Of a stretch of 64,000 nt of DNA, positions 52,554 to 62,490 are shown one piece after another (the first letter of the stretch is position 1; each line of letters opens with the position of its first letter). The notes beneath the pieces are model-generated. The model saw nothing but the letters and a program-made list of their open reading frames with translations. It was not told the origin of the DNA and did no database searches. This DNA comes from Sphingomonas chungangi (GTDB lineage: Bacteria > Pseudomonadota > Alphaproteobacteria > Sphingomonadales > Sphingomonadaceae). Position numbers and translations under genes: made by a program. The stretch spans positions 1 through 64,000 of the forward strand of contig NZ_JACEIB010000026.1 of assembly GCF_013778325.1 (NCBI RefSeq), in the 5' to 3' direction.

Positions 52554-54344
52554 ATGCCGACCTATACCCCGCCGATGGCGGATACCCGCTTCGTGCTCGA
52601 TCAGGTGCTGAAGCTCGATCGGTTCTCGAACCTGCCGGGCTTCCAGTCCGCCACGCCGGACATGGTGGAGGCGATTCTAGATCAGGGTGGCCGCCTGTGC
52701 GCCGACGTGATCTTCCCGCTCAACCAGCCGGGCGATGCCGAGGGATGTACGCGCCATGACGATTCTTCGGTGACGACGCCGAAAGGCTTCAAGGATGCCT
52801 ACAAGCAACTGGCCGAGGGCGGCTGGATCGGACTCGCCGCGCCGGAGCAATTCGGTGGGCAGGGCCTGCCGCACGTCGTCGCGACCGCCTTCGAGGAATA
52901 TCTGATCTCGTCGGGTGTCGCCTTCGCCATGTATCCCGGCCTCAGCCAGGGCGCGATGGCGGCGCTGCATGCAGTCGGCTCGGATGAGCAGAAGGCGCTC
53001 TATCTGCCGAAGATGGTGACCGGCGAGTGGACCGGCACGATGAACCTCACCGAGCCGCATTGCGGCACCGATCTCGGCCTGATCAAGACCAAGGCCGAGC
53101 CGAAAGCCGACGGCACCTTCGCGATCACCGGCACCAAGATCTTCATCTCGGCCGGCGAGCATGATCTTGCCGGGAACATCGTTCACCTCGTGCTGGCCAA
53201 GCTGCCCGGCGCGCCGGAAGGGTCGAAGGGCATCTCGCTCTTCATCGTGCCCAAGTTCGTGCCCGATGCCGACGGCAATCCGGGCACGCGCAACGGCGTC
53301 GCGTGCGGGTCCATCGAGGAGAAGATGGGCATCCACGGCAACTCGACCTGCGTCATGAACTATGACGGCGCGACCGGCTGGCTGCTCGGCGAGGAGAATA
53401 AGGGCCTCGCCGCGATGTTCATCATGATGAACGCCGCACGGCTCGGCGTCGGCCTGCAGGGCCTCGGCATCGCCGAGACCGCCTATCAGAACGCCGTCGC
53501 CTACGCGAAGGATCGGCGCCAGGGCCGCGCGCTGACCGGCCCGGCCGAGCCCGACAAGCCCGCCGACACGCTGTTCGTGCACCCGGACGTGCGCCGGATG
53601 CTGATGGAGGCCAAGGCCAATCTGGAGGGCGCGCGGGCGCTGGTGCTATGGGGAGCGCTCCAGAACGACCTGACGCACCATGCCGCGAGCGAGGACGACC
53701 GCACCGCCGCCGACGAACTGCTCGGTTTGGTAACGCCGGTGATCAAGGGTCACCTGACCGATCTCGGCTATCAGATCGCCACCAATGCGCAGCAGGTGTT
53801 CGGTGGGCACGGCTACATTCGCGAATACGGGATGGAACAGTACGTCCGCGATGCCCGCATCGCGATGATCTACGAGGGCACCAACGGCGTGCAGGCGATG
53901 GACCTCGTCGGCCGCAAGCTGCCGCGCCACGGCGGCAAAGCGGCGATGGCGCTGTTTGGGCTAATCTCCGCCGATATAGCCAAGGCGAAGGACGGCCCGC
54001 AGGCGGAACTCGCCGGACATCTGGAAAAGGCGGTCGGCCAGCTGCAGGCGGGCGCGATGTGGCTGATGCAGAACGGCATGAAGGACCCGAACAATGCCGG
54101 TGCCGCCGCCTATCCGCTGATGACGATGATGGGCGTCGTCGCGATCGGCTGGATGTGGCTGAAGATGGCCCGCGCCGCGCAGGCGCAGCTGGATGCGGGC
54201 GAGGGCGACAAGGCGTTCCTCGAGGCCAAGCTGATCACCGCCCGCTTCTATGCCGAGCGCATCCTGCCCGACGCCGGTGCGCTCCGCCGCAAGCTGGAGG
54301 GCGGCGCGGAGTCGATCATGGCGCTACCTGTCGAGTCGTTCTGA
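52554..54344 (+). CDS. Acyl-CoA dehydrogenase (DmdC-like, with C-terminal extension)
   Basis: A 596-aa flavoprotein of the long acyl-CoA dehydrogenase group. It has the N-terminal helical start MPTYTPPMADTRFVLDQVLKL, FAD contacts in GTMNLTEPHCGTDLG and ITGTKIFISAG, the QQVFGGHGYIREYGMEQYVRDARIAMIYEGTNGVQ block with the catalytic Glu, and a 120-residue C-terminal domain. This type oxidises fatty acyl- or 3-methylthiopropanoyl-CoA; the substrate is not certain. AAGGAG precedes the ATG. It is cotranscribed with the MerR gene. Confidence 0.93.
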   Translation: MPTYTPPMADTRFVLDQVLKLDRFSNLPGFQSATPDMVEAILDQGGRLCADVIFPLNQPGDAEGCTRHDDSSVTTPKGFKDAYKQLAEGGWIGLAAPEQFGGQGLPHVVATAFEEYLISSGVAFAMYPGLSQGAMAALHAVGSDEQKALYLPKMVTGEWTGTMNLTEPHCGTDLGLIKTKAEPKADGTFAITGTKIFISAGEHDLAGNIVHLVLAKLPGAPEGSKGISLFIVPKFVPDADGNPGTRNGVACGSIEEKMGIHGNSTCVMNYDGATGWLLGEENKGLAAMFIMMNAARLGVGLQGLGIAETAYQNAVAYAKDRRQGRALTGPAEPDKPADTLFVHPDVRRMLMEAKANLEGARALVLWGALQNDLTHHAASEDDRTAADELLGLVTPVIKGHLTDLGYQIATNAQQVFGGHGYIREYGMEQYVRDARIAMIYEGTNGVQAMDLVGRKLPRHGGKAAMALFGLISADIAKAKDGPQAELAGHLEKAVGQLQAGAMWLMQNGMKDPNNAGAAAYPLMTMMGVVAIGWMWLKMARAAQAQLDAGEGDKAFLEAKLITARFYAERILPDAGALRRKLEGGAESIMALPVESF

Positions 54345-54418
54345 CGTCAAATTTGTTGCGTTGCACACCGACGTCGGCCTGATAGCCTGAAGGCATCGGG
54401 GCGACGCCGGGGGGCGCC

Positions 54419-55657
54419 ATGCGGGCAGATGCAGACGCGCACGAAATCGAACGGCGGCCGATCGCGCCGCCGCTCTATCTCTTCACGGGTTCGCTCGCGG
54501 GATCGACCCAGGGCTTCGTGACGGTGACGTTGGGCTTCGTCTTGGCGCAGCGCGGCTTCACCAGTGTCGCGATCGCCGGGCTCGTCGGGTTGAGGCTGCT
54601 TCCCGAGACCTGGCGGGTGGTGTTCGGGCCGGTGCTCGATCTCAGCCTCACCCCCCGCATCTGGTTCATGCTGAGCGCCCTCGCGGCGGCGGCCTGCACG
54701 GGGCTGCTCGGCTTCCTGCCGCTGCAATCCGCCGACACCGCGCTGCTCGGCCTGTTGGCTCTGGCGATGGGGATATTCTCCAACATCTGCATCGTCGCGC
54801 AGACCGCCGGCATCGCCGCCACGACCGCACCGCATGAGCGTGGGCGCATCGCCGGCTGGACTTCTGGCGGCAACCTCGCCGGCGTGGGCATCGGTGGCGG
54901 GATCGGCTTGTGGACCGCCACCCATGTCGGGACGTCCGTCTCCGCGCTGGTGATCGCGGGATGGTGCGTACTATGCGCGTGGCCGATGCTGCTGATCCGC
55001 ACCCCGCGTGCCTGTTCGGCCAAGCCTCTGCCGGTGGTGGCGCGGGGGCTGGCGGACGAGGTCGTCGCACTGGCATCGAGCCGGCGCGGCATGCTGACCA
55101 TCCTGTCGGTGACGTTGCCGATGGGGCTAGGCGCGTTCCTGGGGCTGCTGCCTTCGATATCGGGCGACTGGCATGCGTCCGCCGATCTCACGGCATCGAC
55201 CACGGGCGTGCTGGCCGGCCTCGCCTCGGTGCCCGGCTGCCTGCTGGGTGGCGCGCTGTGCCACCGGCGGCCGCCGCAGATGATGCTGGCTGCTTCCTCC
55301 GTGGCTTGCGCCCTGGGGGAGATCATGATGGCGCTGGGGCCGCGAACGCCACTGGCCTTCGTCCTGTTCACGCTGCTCAACAACGTGCTGGTGGGCGTGT
55401 CCTACGCGACAGTGTCCGCCGTCGTCTATGCCGGGCTGCGCGAGCGGGCGAGCGGGACGATCGGCGCACTGCTGGGTAGCCTGTCCAACGTCCCGGTGGT
55501 GGCGATGACTTTCACGCTGGGTTTCGTCGGCGAGCGCGCGGGCGCGGCGGGCATGATGGCCACCGAGGCGATGATGGGCGTGACGGCGGCGCTGATCTAT
55601 GGCGCGATGGCATGGCTGTGGCGACCCCGGGCGGCCGAGGCGCTGGCGGCTGCCTAG
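54419..55657 (+). CDS. MFS transporter
   Basis: A 412-aa twelve-helix transporter with a charged N-terminal arm before PPLYLFTGSLAGSTQGFVTVTLGF. The loops RGRIAGWTSGGNLAGVGIGGG and ERASGTIGALLGSLSNVPVV recall the AmpG/PAT-like branch of the superfamily. The substrate is unknown. Its TAG stop shares a CTAG with the convergent acetyltransferase gene. Confidence 0.85.
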   Translation: MRADADAHEIERRPIAPPLYLFTGSLAGSTQGFVTVTLGFVLAQRGFTSVAIAGLVGLRLLPETWRVVFGPVLDLSLTPRIWFMLSALAAAACTGLLGFLPLQSADTALLGLLALAMGIFSNICIVAQTAGIAATTAPHERGRIAGWTSGGNLAGVGIGGGIGLWTATHVGTSVSALVIAGWCVLCAWPMLLIRTPRACSAKPLPVVARGLADEVVALASSRRGMLTILSVTLPMGLGAFLGLLPSISGDWHASADLTASTTGVLAGLASVPGCLLGGALCHRRPPQMMLAASSVACALGEIMMALGPRTPLAFVLFTLLNNVLVGVSYATVSAVVYAGLRERASGTIGALLGSLSNVPVVAMTFTLGFVGERAGAAGMMATEAMMGVTAALIYGAMAWLWRPRAAEALAAA

Positions 55658-56121
55658 AGCGCGAGATGCAGGAACTGGTTGAAGCCGGTCTTGACATAAT
55701 CGCCGAACGCATCGCCGTCGACGAAGCCGCGCCGGCGATAGAGAGCGAGAGCGGGATCGAAGGCCGCGCCACTGCCGGTTTCGAGGCTGAGACGGGCAAA
55801 CCCGCGCCGCCGGGATTCGGCGACGATATGGTCGAGCAAGGCAGCGGCCACCCCCCGGCGAAGGTGATCGGGGTGGGTGCGCATGGATTTCAGTTCGCCG
55901 CCATCCCCGAGCGTCTTGAGCGCCCCGATACCGACGAGCGTCTCGCCGTCCCACACGCCCCATACCGTCACCTCCGGCATGGTCAGCCCGGAAAGATCGA
56001 GCGCGAACACGTTCCCCGCCGGCGAGTTGGCGTGCATTCCCGAAAGATGCAGCGCCAGCAGGGCGCGCGTCTGCTCGCCGGTAAGATCGTCTTCGCAGAT
56101 GACGAACATGAGCGATGCCAT
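55654..56121 (-). CDS. GNAT family N-acetyltransferase
   Basis: A 155-aa acetyltransferase. Motif A, LKSMRTHPDHLRRGVAAALLDHIVAESRRRG, binds acetyl-CoA, and ALYRRRGFVD is motif B. FVICEDDLTGEQTRALL at the start is shared with YsnE/PhnO-like members. The target is unknown. GGAG stands close before the ATG at 56121; a second ATG at 56109 is possible. A large inverted repeat lies between it and cysK. Confidence 0.9.
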   Translation of the reverse strand: MASLMFVICEDDLTGEQTRALLALHLSGMHANSPAGNVFALDLSGLTMPEVTVWGVWDGETLVGIGALKTLGDGGELKSMRTHPDHLRRGVAAALLDHIVAESRRRGFARLSLETGSGAAFDPALALYRRRGFVDGDAFGDYVKTGFNQFLHLAL

Positions 56122-56126
56122 TCTCT

Positions 56127-56217
56127 CCGTTCGGGCTGAGCTTGTCGAAGCCCTGTCCTTTCTTAATCCGTCGTAGAAAGCGAAGGACAGGACTTCGACA
56201 AGGCTCAGTGCGAACGG
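56127..56217. repeat. Large inverted repeat (dispersed sphingomonad-type extragenic element)
   Basis: Two arms of about 36-42 nt (56127-56162 and 56176-56217) face each other across a 13-nt centre. Both carry the core CTTGTCGAAG followed by a CCTGTCCTT block and start with CCGTTCG. The arms differ at a few bases, as expected for an ageing element. Such units occur in many copies in sphingomonad genomes. As RNA it would form a strong hairpin between cysK and the acetyltransferase gene. Confidence 0.8.
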
Positions 56218-56236
56218 TTCTGGTTGAAGCCGATCG

Positions 56237-57157
56237 TCACGCTTCCGGCAGGAAATCCGGCACCGAGAGATAGCGCTCGCCGGTGTCGTAGTTGAAGCCG
56301 AGCACCTTCACGCCGTTGCCCAGCTCCGCCAGCTTCTGCCGGATCGCCGCCAGCGTCGCGCCCGACGAGATGCCGACCAGCACGCCCTCCTTGGTGGCGG
56401 ACTGGCGCGCTGCCTCCTTGGCGTCGGCGGGATCGACCTGGATCACGCCGTCGAGAAGCTGGGTGTGGAGGTTGGTCGGCACGAAGCCGGCGCCGATGCC
56501 CTGGATCGGGTGCGGGCCGGGCTGGCCGCCCGAGATCACCGGCGACAGCGTCGGCTCGACCGCGAACACCTTGAGGGCGGGCCATTCCTTCTTCAGCCGC
56601 TCGGCGACGCCAGTGATATGGCCGCCGGTGCCGACACCGGTGACGATCACGTCGACCGGACTCTCGGCGAAGTCCGCGAGGATTTCCTCGGCCGTGGTAC
56701 GGACGTGGACGTCGACGTTCGCTGGATTCTCGAACTGGCTCGGGATCCACGCCCCCTCAGTCTGCTCGGCGAGCTCGGCGGCGCGCTCGATCGCGCCCTT
56801 CATGCCCTTCTCACGCGGGGTGAGATCGAAGCTCGCGCCGTAGGCCAGCATCAGCCGGCGCCGCTCCAGCGACATGCTCTCGGGCATGACGAGGATCAAC
56901 TTGTACCCCTTCACCGCCGCCACCATGGCGAGGCCGATGCCGGTATTGCCCGATGTCGGCTCGATGATCGTGCCGCCGGGCTTGAGCTTGCCGCTCCTCT
57001 CGGCATCCTCGATCATGGCGAGCGCTATGCGATCCTTGATCGAACCGCCAGGGTTGGTCCGCTCGGACTTGATCCATACCTCGGCATCGGGAAACAGCTT
57101 GGCGTAGCGGACGTGCGGCGTGTTGCCGATCGTCTCCAGGATGTTCTGGGCCTTCAT
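56237..57157 (-). CDS. cysK: Cysteine synthase A
   Basis: A 306-aa PLP enzyme making cysteine from O-acetylserine and sulfide. It shows [15 protein letters not shown] (PLP Lys about 43), [28 protein letters not shown] (phosphate-binding Gly loop), [10 protein letters not shown] and [10 protein letters not shown]. Length and motifs are complete. Its start overlaps the stop of the upstream MFS gene (TGATG), so export and cysteine synthesis genes are coupled. Confidence 0.95.
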   Translation of the reverse strand: MKAQNILETIGNTPHVRYAKLFPDAEVWIKSERTNPGGSIKDRIALAMIEDAERSGKLKPGGTIIEPTSGNTGIGLAMVAAVKGYKLILVMPESMSLERRRLMLAYGASFDLTPREKGMKGAIERAAELAEQTEGAWIPSQFENPANVDVHVRTTAEEILADFAESPVDVIVTGVGTGGHITGVAERLKKEWPALKVFAVEPTLSPVISGGQPGPHPIQGIGAGFVPTNLHTQLLDGVIQVDPADAKEAARQSATKEGVLVGISSGATLAAIRQKLAELGNGVKVLGFNYDTGERYLSVPDFLPEA

Positions 57158-58434
57158 GCTGCCGGTTCCTTCTCCAGGGGGATGTCTTCAAGGGTTTGCG
57201 GGGGATCGAAGGTCTTCGCGCGGGCCAGTTCGGGGAACCACCAGCCCCAGCTTACCGCCACCAGCATCGCGCCGATGCCGCCCGCGATCACGGCGGGGAC
57301 GGGGCCGATCAGGCCGGCGAGGAAACCGCTTTCCGCCTCGCCCAACTCGTTCGACCCCGAGATGAACAGCGAAGACACTGCGCCGACGCGGCCGCGCATG
57401 TCGTCCGGCGTCCAGAGCTGGATCAGCGACTGCCGGACATAGACGGAAATCATGTCCGACGCGCCGAGGATGGCAAGGCAGGCCAATGACAGCGGCATCC
57501 ATGTCGAAGCGCCGAAGGCGGTCGTCGCCAGCCCGAACAGCCCGACCGCGCACAGCATCTTCACACCGACGTTGCGCTTGAGCGGGCGGATGCTGAGGGT
57601 CAGAGCCATGATCGCGGAGCCAAACGAGGGAGCCGCGCGCAGGTTGCCGAGGCCCGAGGCGCCGACATGCAGCACGTCCTTGGCATAGACAGGCAGCATG
57701 GCCGTGGCGCCGCCGAGGAGCACCGCAAACAGATCGAGCGAGATCGCGCCCAGCACCAGCCGGTTCTTGCGGACATAGCGCAATCCGTCGATCATCTGTG
57801 CCCAGGGGTTGGTCGATCCGCCGATCGCACGGCGCGGCAGCGGGCGGATGAACATCAGGCAGAAGATGCAGACCGCGAACAGCACGGTAGATACTGCATA
57901 AGGCGCCCATGGTGCGGCGGCATAGAGGTAGCCACCGAGCGCCGGGCCGATCACCGAGCCGCTCTGCCAGCTGATCGAACTGAACGCGATCGCGGTCGGC
58001 AGCACGGCCGGGGGCACGAGGTTCGGTGCAATCGCGCCCAGTGCCGGCCCGGCGAAGGCTCGCGCGACACCCAGCAAGGCGGCGACGGTGAAGAGAGCCG
58101 GCAGCGTCGTCGTGCCCGTCCAGGCCATGGCGAACAGCGCCGCCGCGCAAAGCATTTCGAGGAATGCGGTGGAACGAGCGATGAAGCGGCGATCCACACG
58201 ATCGGCCGTCCACCCCGTCACCAGCGTCAGTGCGAGCAGCGGAAGAAACTGGGCGAGGCCGATCCAGCCGAGCTGCAGCGCCGCAGCGTGAACCCCCATC
58301 GTCCGGCGGGCGATATCGTACACCTGCCAGCCGATCACGATCACCATCGAAAGCTGCGCGATCGTCGAGGAAAGGCGGGCGATCCAGTAGAATCGATAGT
58401 CGCGAAAGGTGAAGGGGTGGGGGGCCTTGTCCAT
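57154..58434 (-). CDS. MFS transporter (EntS-like)
   Basis: A 426-aa twelve-helix exporter of the MFS EntS/NreB-like group: [33 protein letters not shown] at the start, [15 protein letters not shown] as the A-motif loop and [27 protein letters not shown] late, all typical. The start is placed at 58434 (MDKAPHPF); the upstream in-frame 23 residues do not look like protein. The substrate is unknown. It is coupled to cysK. Confidence 0.88.
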   Translation of the reverse strand: MDKAPHPFTFRDYRFYWIARLSSTIAQLSMVIVIGWQVYDIARRTMGVHAAALQLGWIGLAQFLPLLALTLVTGWTADRVDRRFIARSTAFLEMLCAAALFAMAWTGTTTLPALFTVAALLGVARAFAGPALGAIAPNLVPPAVLPTAIAFSSISWQSGSVIGPALGGYLYAAAPWAPYAVSTVLFAVCIFCLMFIRPLPRRAIGGSTNPWAQMIDGLRYVRKNRLVLGAISLDLFAVLLGGATAMLPVYAKDVLHVGASGLGNLRAAPSFGSAIMALTLSIRPLKRNVGVKMLCAVGLFGLATTAFGASTWMPLSLACLAILGASDMISVYVRQSLIQLWTPDDMRGRVGAVSSLFISGSNELGEAESGFLAGLIGPVPAVIAGGIGAMLVAVSWGWWFPELARAKTFDPPQTLEDIPLEKEPAA

Positions 58435-58525
58435 CGAAGCCGTCCTTAGGACTCCCGCTGCCTCGCGCGCAACCGCAGCCTCGCTTGGGTGACGGCAAAT
58501 CAAACTCTATGCATCAAGTAGGGTA

Positions 58526-59962
58526 TCAGGCGGCGTCGGGGCTGATGTCCTCGGCCGTAGGGCGACGTAGCGCCGGATTGAGCCGCGCGAGGCTGCAGCC
58601 GCCTGCCGCGATCGTCAGCCCTGCCGCGATCAGCGGCGGCACGCGGCCCTCACCGAAGCCGAAGGCCAGCAGCGACGCCACTAGCGTCGCGCCGAGCGTC
58701 TGGCCGGTCAGGCGCACCGTCGACACCAGTCCACCGGCCGACGCCATGCGGGCGCGGGGGGCCGAACCCACGACCAGCCGCGCGTTGGGCGAGAGGAACA
58801 GGCCGAAGCCCAGGCCGCACATCGCCATCCGCCAAGCAACGTCGAACCAGCCCGGATGCGCTGGCAGCGTCGCGAGCAGCAGCAGCGCGATCGTCGCCAC
58901 CGCCATGCCGACGCCGCCCAGCAAGCCGGCCGGCACCTTGTCCGAAAGGATGCCTGCCGTGGGTGCCACGAACATGGTCGTGAGGGGCCAGGGCGCGATC
59001 ATCGCGCCCACCGCGCCGGGCGAGAAGCCGTAGCCGTGCTGAAGCCGGAAGGGCAAGGAGAGGAGCAGCGTCATCGAGGCGACGAACGCGCACAGCGCCC
59101 CACAGGCGGACAGTGCCAGCACCGGCATCTTCAGCAGATCGACCGGCATGATCGGGTGCGTCTCGCGCAGTTCGTGCCGCACCAGCAGTATCGCGAAGAC
59201 CGCGCCGGCGAAAACGATCGCGGCCGCCAATACGGGCGAGGCGCCGTGCACGCCGGCTTCCAGTCCGGAGATGATGAGGCCAAAGGTGAGCGCGCAGTAT
59301 AAGGCACCCAGCCTGTCATAGCCGATCGGGCGCGGCGGCACATCCGGCAGGCCGGCACGGCCGAGCATCAGTGACAGCAGGGCGAAGGGCACGCCAGCCG
59401 CAAACACCCAGGGCCAGGGCGCCACCGCGAGGATCGCGCCGCCGGCGGTCGGCGCCAGCGCGGCGGACACCGACACGCACACGCTGTTGAGGCCGAGGCC
59501 CCGGCCGAGCTGTTTTGCCGGATAGATGTTGCGGATCATCGCCGCCATCACCGACAGCGCCGCCGCCCCGCCGAGCGACTGGAAGGCGCGCACGACCAGC
59601 AGGAAGGGCAGGCTCTTGGCGAAAAAGCACAAAGCCGTCGCGATCGTGAAGAGCAGCTGCCCGCCCTGATACAGGCGCTTGAGCCCGATCCTGTCGCCCA
59701 CAGCCGAGAAAGGCAGCAGCGTCATGACCAGCACCAACTGGTAGATGGTGACGACCAGCACCGAAGCCGAGCCGTCCACCTTCAAGTCGCGCGCGATGGT
59801 GGGCAACGCGACGCCGGCGATCTGCCCGTCGATCACAGTGAGCACCGTGCCGAGCGAGATCGCTACGATCGCGAGGTACCGTCGCGGCGTCGGCATGCCG
59901 TCCGCCGGCAGGCCGCCGCCGTCCTCGCGATCGGCCTTGCGGGGTGCGAGCTCGGCGATCAT
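58526..59962 (-). CDS. MFS transporter (DHA2 drug exporter type)
   Basis: A 478-aa fourteen-helix MFS protein: RYLAIVAISLGTVLTVIDGQIAGVALPTIARDL at the N-terminus, FSAVGDRIGLKRLYQGG (motif A) and ALAPTAGGAILAVAPWPWVFAAGVP (motif C) identify the DHA2 multidrug exporter family. The C-terminal helices are intact. The ATG overlaps the stop of the helicase gene upstream (ATGA), so both are on one transcript. Confidence 0.9.
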   Translation of the reverse strand: MIAELAPRKADREDGGGLPADGMPTPRRYLAIVAISLGTVLTVIDGQIAGVALPTIARDLKVDGSASVLVVTIYQLVLVMTLLPFSAVGDRIGLKRLYQGGQLLFTIATALCFFAKSLPFLLVVRAFQSLGGAAALSVMAAMIRNIYPAKQLGRGLGLNSVCVSVSAALAPTAGGAILAVAPWPWVFAAGVPFALLSLMLGRAGLPDVPPRPIGYDRLGALYCALTFGLIISGLEAGVHGASPVLAAAIVFAGAVFAILLVRHELRETHPIMPVDLLKMPVLALSACGALCAFVASMTLLLSLPFRLQHGYGFSPGAVGAMIAPWPLTTMFVAPTAGILSDKVPAGLLGGVGMAVATIALLLLATLPAHPGWFDVAWRMAMCGLGFGLFLSPNARLVVGSAPRARMASAGGLVSTVRLTGQTLGATLVASLLAFGFGEGRVPPLIAAGLTIAAGGCSLARLNPALRRPTAEDISPDAA

Positions 59963-62244
59963 GCCGGCGTCACGAAGCTGTCGAGCACGTGCTTGGTCCC
60001 GGCATGTTCGAAGGTGATGGCCAGCTTGTTGCCTTCAATCGCCTCGACGACGCCATAACCGAACTTGCTGTGGAACACGCGCTGGCCAATCGCGATGTCG
60101 GAACGCGGCTTGGCGGCGAAGGAGGCCGCAGACACGCGCACCTCCATCACCCGTCCGCCATTGCCGGCGCGCGCGTCCGGTTCGCCGAGCGTCGCGGCGC
60201 GCTGCCAGCCGGGACCGCGCCCGGTGCCGCGCTCGATATGCGCGAAGGGATCGGTCCGCTCGCTCCACTGCGCCCGCCAAAGAGATTCGCCGCCGGACAT
60301 CGTGGTCTCCGCCTCGACATGATCCTCCGGCAATTCGCCGACAAAGCGGGAGGGAATGGACGAGGTCCACTGGCCGTAAATGCGGCGATTAGCAGCGTGG
60401 ATGATCACGCAGCGTCGCCGCGCCCGCGTGATCGCGACGTAAGCGAGGCGGCGTTCTTCCTCGAGGCTCTTGGTGCCGCCCTCGTCGAGCGCGCGCTGCG
60501 AGGGGAACAGGCCTTCCTCCCAGCCGACGAGGAAGACCGTGTCGAACTCCAGCCCCTTGGCGGCATGGACGGTCATGATCGTCACCTTCGCGCCGCCGTC
60601 GTTGGCGTCATTGTCCATCACGAGGCTGACATGCTCGAGGAATGTGCCGAGCGTGTCATACTCCTCCATGGCGCGGGTGAGTTCGGTCAGGTTCTCCAGG
60701 CGCCCGGCACTTTCGGCCGAGCGATCGGCCTGGAGCATGGCGGTGTAGCCGCTCTCGTCGAGGATCTGCCGGCAGAGTTCGGGATGAGCGAGATTGTTCG
60801 CCAGATCGCGCCAGCGCGCGATATCGCCGACCAGCCGCCCTAGCGACTTGCGCGCCGCACCCGCGAGCTCGTCGGTGTCGCACAGGCGCGCGGCGGCCAG
60901 CGTGAGGGGGATACCCTGCGCGCGGGCGAGTTGGTGGATGCGTGCCACCGCCTTGTCGCCGAGCCCGCGCTTGGGGGTGTTGACGATCCGTTCGAAGGCA
61001 AGGTCGTCGGCGGGCTGGTGGACGACGCGCAGATAGGCGAGCGCATCCCTGATCTCGGCGCGCTCGTAGAAGCGGAAGCCGCCGACGATGCGATAGGGCA
61101 GGCCGATCGCGATGAAGCGGTCCTCGAACTCGCGGGTCTGGTGCTGGGCGCGGACGAGGATGGCGATGTCGTCGTAGCCTCCGCCCTGCCGGCGATGGCT
61201 CTCGATCTCGTCGGCGACGCGGCGCGCCTCCTCGGGGCCGTCCCACACGCCGATGACGGTGATCTTCTCGCCAGACTCGAGCGCGGTCCACAACGTCTTG
61301 CCCAGCCGCTGGCCGTTATTGGCGATCACCTGCGATGCGGCGGCGAGGATGTGCGGGGTGGAGCGGTAATTCTGCTCGAGCCGGATCACCTTGGCGCCGA
61401 GGAAGTCGTGCTCGAAGCGCAGGATGTTGGCGACCTCGGCGCCGCGCCACGAATAGATGGACTGGTCGTCGTCGCCGACGCAGCAGATGTTCTTGCGCTC
61501 CTGCGCCAGCAGCCTGAGCCAGAGATATTGAGACGAGTTGGTGTCCTGATACTCGTCGACCATGATGTAGCGGAAACGCTGCTGATAGGCTTCCAGCACG
61601 TCCCGGTGCGTCTTGAGGATCGTCAGCATGTGCAGCAGAAGATCGCCGAAATCGCAGGCGTTCACCGCCTTCAGCCGCGCCTGATAGGCGGCGTAGAGCT
61701 CGGCGCCCCTGCCGTTGGCATAGGCTTCGCTCTCGGCGGCATCGATCTCGACCGGCACCCAGCCGCGATTCTTCCAGCGATCGATCAGTCCGGCGAGCTG
61801 GCGCGCGGGCCAGCGCTTCTCGTCGATATCGGCGGCGAGAATCAGCTGCTTGAGCAGGCGTAGCTGATCGTCCGTATCCAAAATCGTGAAATTGCTTTGA
61901 AGTCCAACCAGTTCGGCGTGCCGGCGTAGCATTTTCGCTGCAACAGAATGGAAGGTGCCGAGCCATGGCATCCCTTCCACCGCATCACCGACGATGCGGT
62001 GAACGCGCTCGCGCATCTCGCGGGCCGCCTTGTTGGTGAAGGTGACGGCCAGAATCTCGCTGGGCCATGCCCGTCGCGTCGCAATAAGGTGGGCGAGGCG
62101 GGCCGTCAAAGCGGCGGTTTTGCCGGTCCCGGCGCCTGCCAGCACCAGCACCGGCCCCTCGGTGGTAAGCACGGCATCGCGCTGCGGATCGTTCAGCCCG
62201 CGGAGATAGGCGGGTTGGTCGGGTGTCGTCACATCCTGGGTCAC
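59959..62244 (-). CDS. uvrD: UvrD/PcrA-type ATP-dependent DNA helicase
   Basis: A 761-aa superfamily 1A 3'-5' helicase used in excision and mismatch repair. Motifs in order: Walker A LAGAGTGKTAALTARL, motif Ia VTFTNKAAREMRERV, Walker B-type VDEYQDTN, motif III VGDDDQSIYSWRGAEV, motif IV LEQNYRSTPHIL, motif V TVHAAKGLEFDTVFLVGWEEG and motif VI AYVAITRARRR. The C-terminal GQRVFHSKFGYGVVEAIEG Tudor-like segment that binds RNA polymerase in PcrA/UvrD is present. Confidence 0.96.
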   Translation of the reverse strand: MTQDVTTPDQPAYLRGLNDPQRDAVLTTEGPVLVLAGAGTGKTAALTARLAHLIATRRAWPSEILAVTFTNKAAREMRERVHRIVGDAVEGMPWLGTFHSVAAKMLRRHAELVGLQSNFTILDTDDQLRLLKQLILAADIDEKRWPARQLAGLIDRWKNRGWVPVEIDAAESEAYANGRGAELYAAYQARLKAVNACDFGDLLLHMLTILKTHRDVLEAYQQRFRYIMVDEYQDTNSSQYLWLRLLAQERKNICCVGDDDQSIYSWRGAEVANILRFEHDFLGAKVIRLEQNYRSTPHILAAASQVIANNGQRLGKTLWTALESGEKITVIGVWDGPEEARRVADEIESHRRQGGGYDDIAILVRAQHQTREFEDRFIAIGLPYRIVGGFRFYERAEIRDALAYLRVVHQPADDLAFERIVNTPKRGLGDKAVARIHQLARAQGIPLTLAAARLCDTDELAGAARKSLGRLVGDIARWRDLANNLAHPELCRQILDESGYTAMLQADRSAESAGRLENLTELTRAMEEYDTLGTFLEHVSLVMDNDANDGGAKVTIMTVHAAKGLEFDTVFLVGWEEGLFPSQRALDEGGTKSLEEERRLAYVAITRARRRCVIIHAANRRIYGQWTSSIPSRFVGELPEDHVEAETTMSGGESLWRAQWSERTDPFAHIERGTGRGPGWQRAATLGEPDARAGNGGRVMEVRVSAASFAAKPRSDIAIGQRVFHSKFGYGVVEAIEGNKLAITFEHAGTKHVLDSFVTPA

Positions 62245-62490
62245 CTACGAACAGGTAGGGAACACCGGGCGTGGGGGCAAGTTGAAACACCAGTCGCACA
62301 AACGCTACCAATTCAACCGTTCACATTCAAAGCAACAGCGTAAAGTTGCAATTCTGCTGTCTTGTTCACGTCATCGAATCGGGCCTATAGGCGCCACATC
62401 CGGCGATAGGTCGGATGGAGCGAAGACGTTCGGCGTCATGCTCCGTGATGCGTAGCATATCGACTTCGCAGTTTTCAGGAGAACCATGCC
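62245..62490. promoter_or_regulatory. Divergent intergenic region between uvrD and the UrcA gene
   Basis: These 246 nt are clearly AT-richer (62300-62380) than the surroundings and must carry promoters for the helicase operon and the UrcA gene. TTGTTC near 62361 with CTATAG about 20 nt later is a possible plus-strand promoter. No LexA box (GAAC-N7-GTTC) was seen by eye. Confidence 0.35.
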
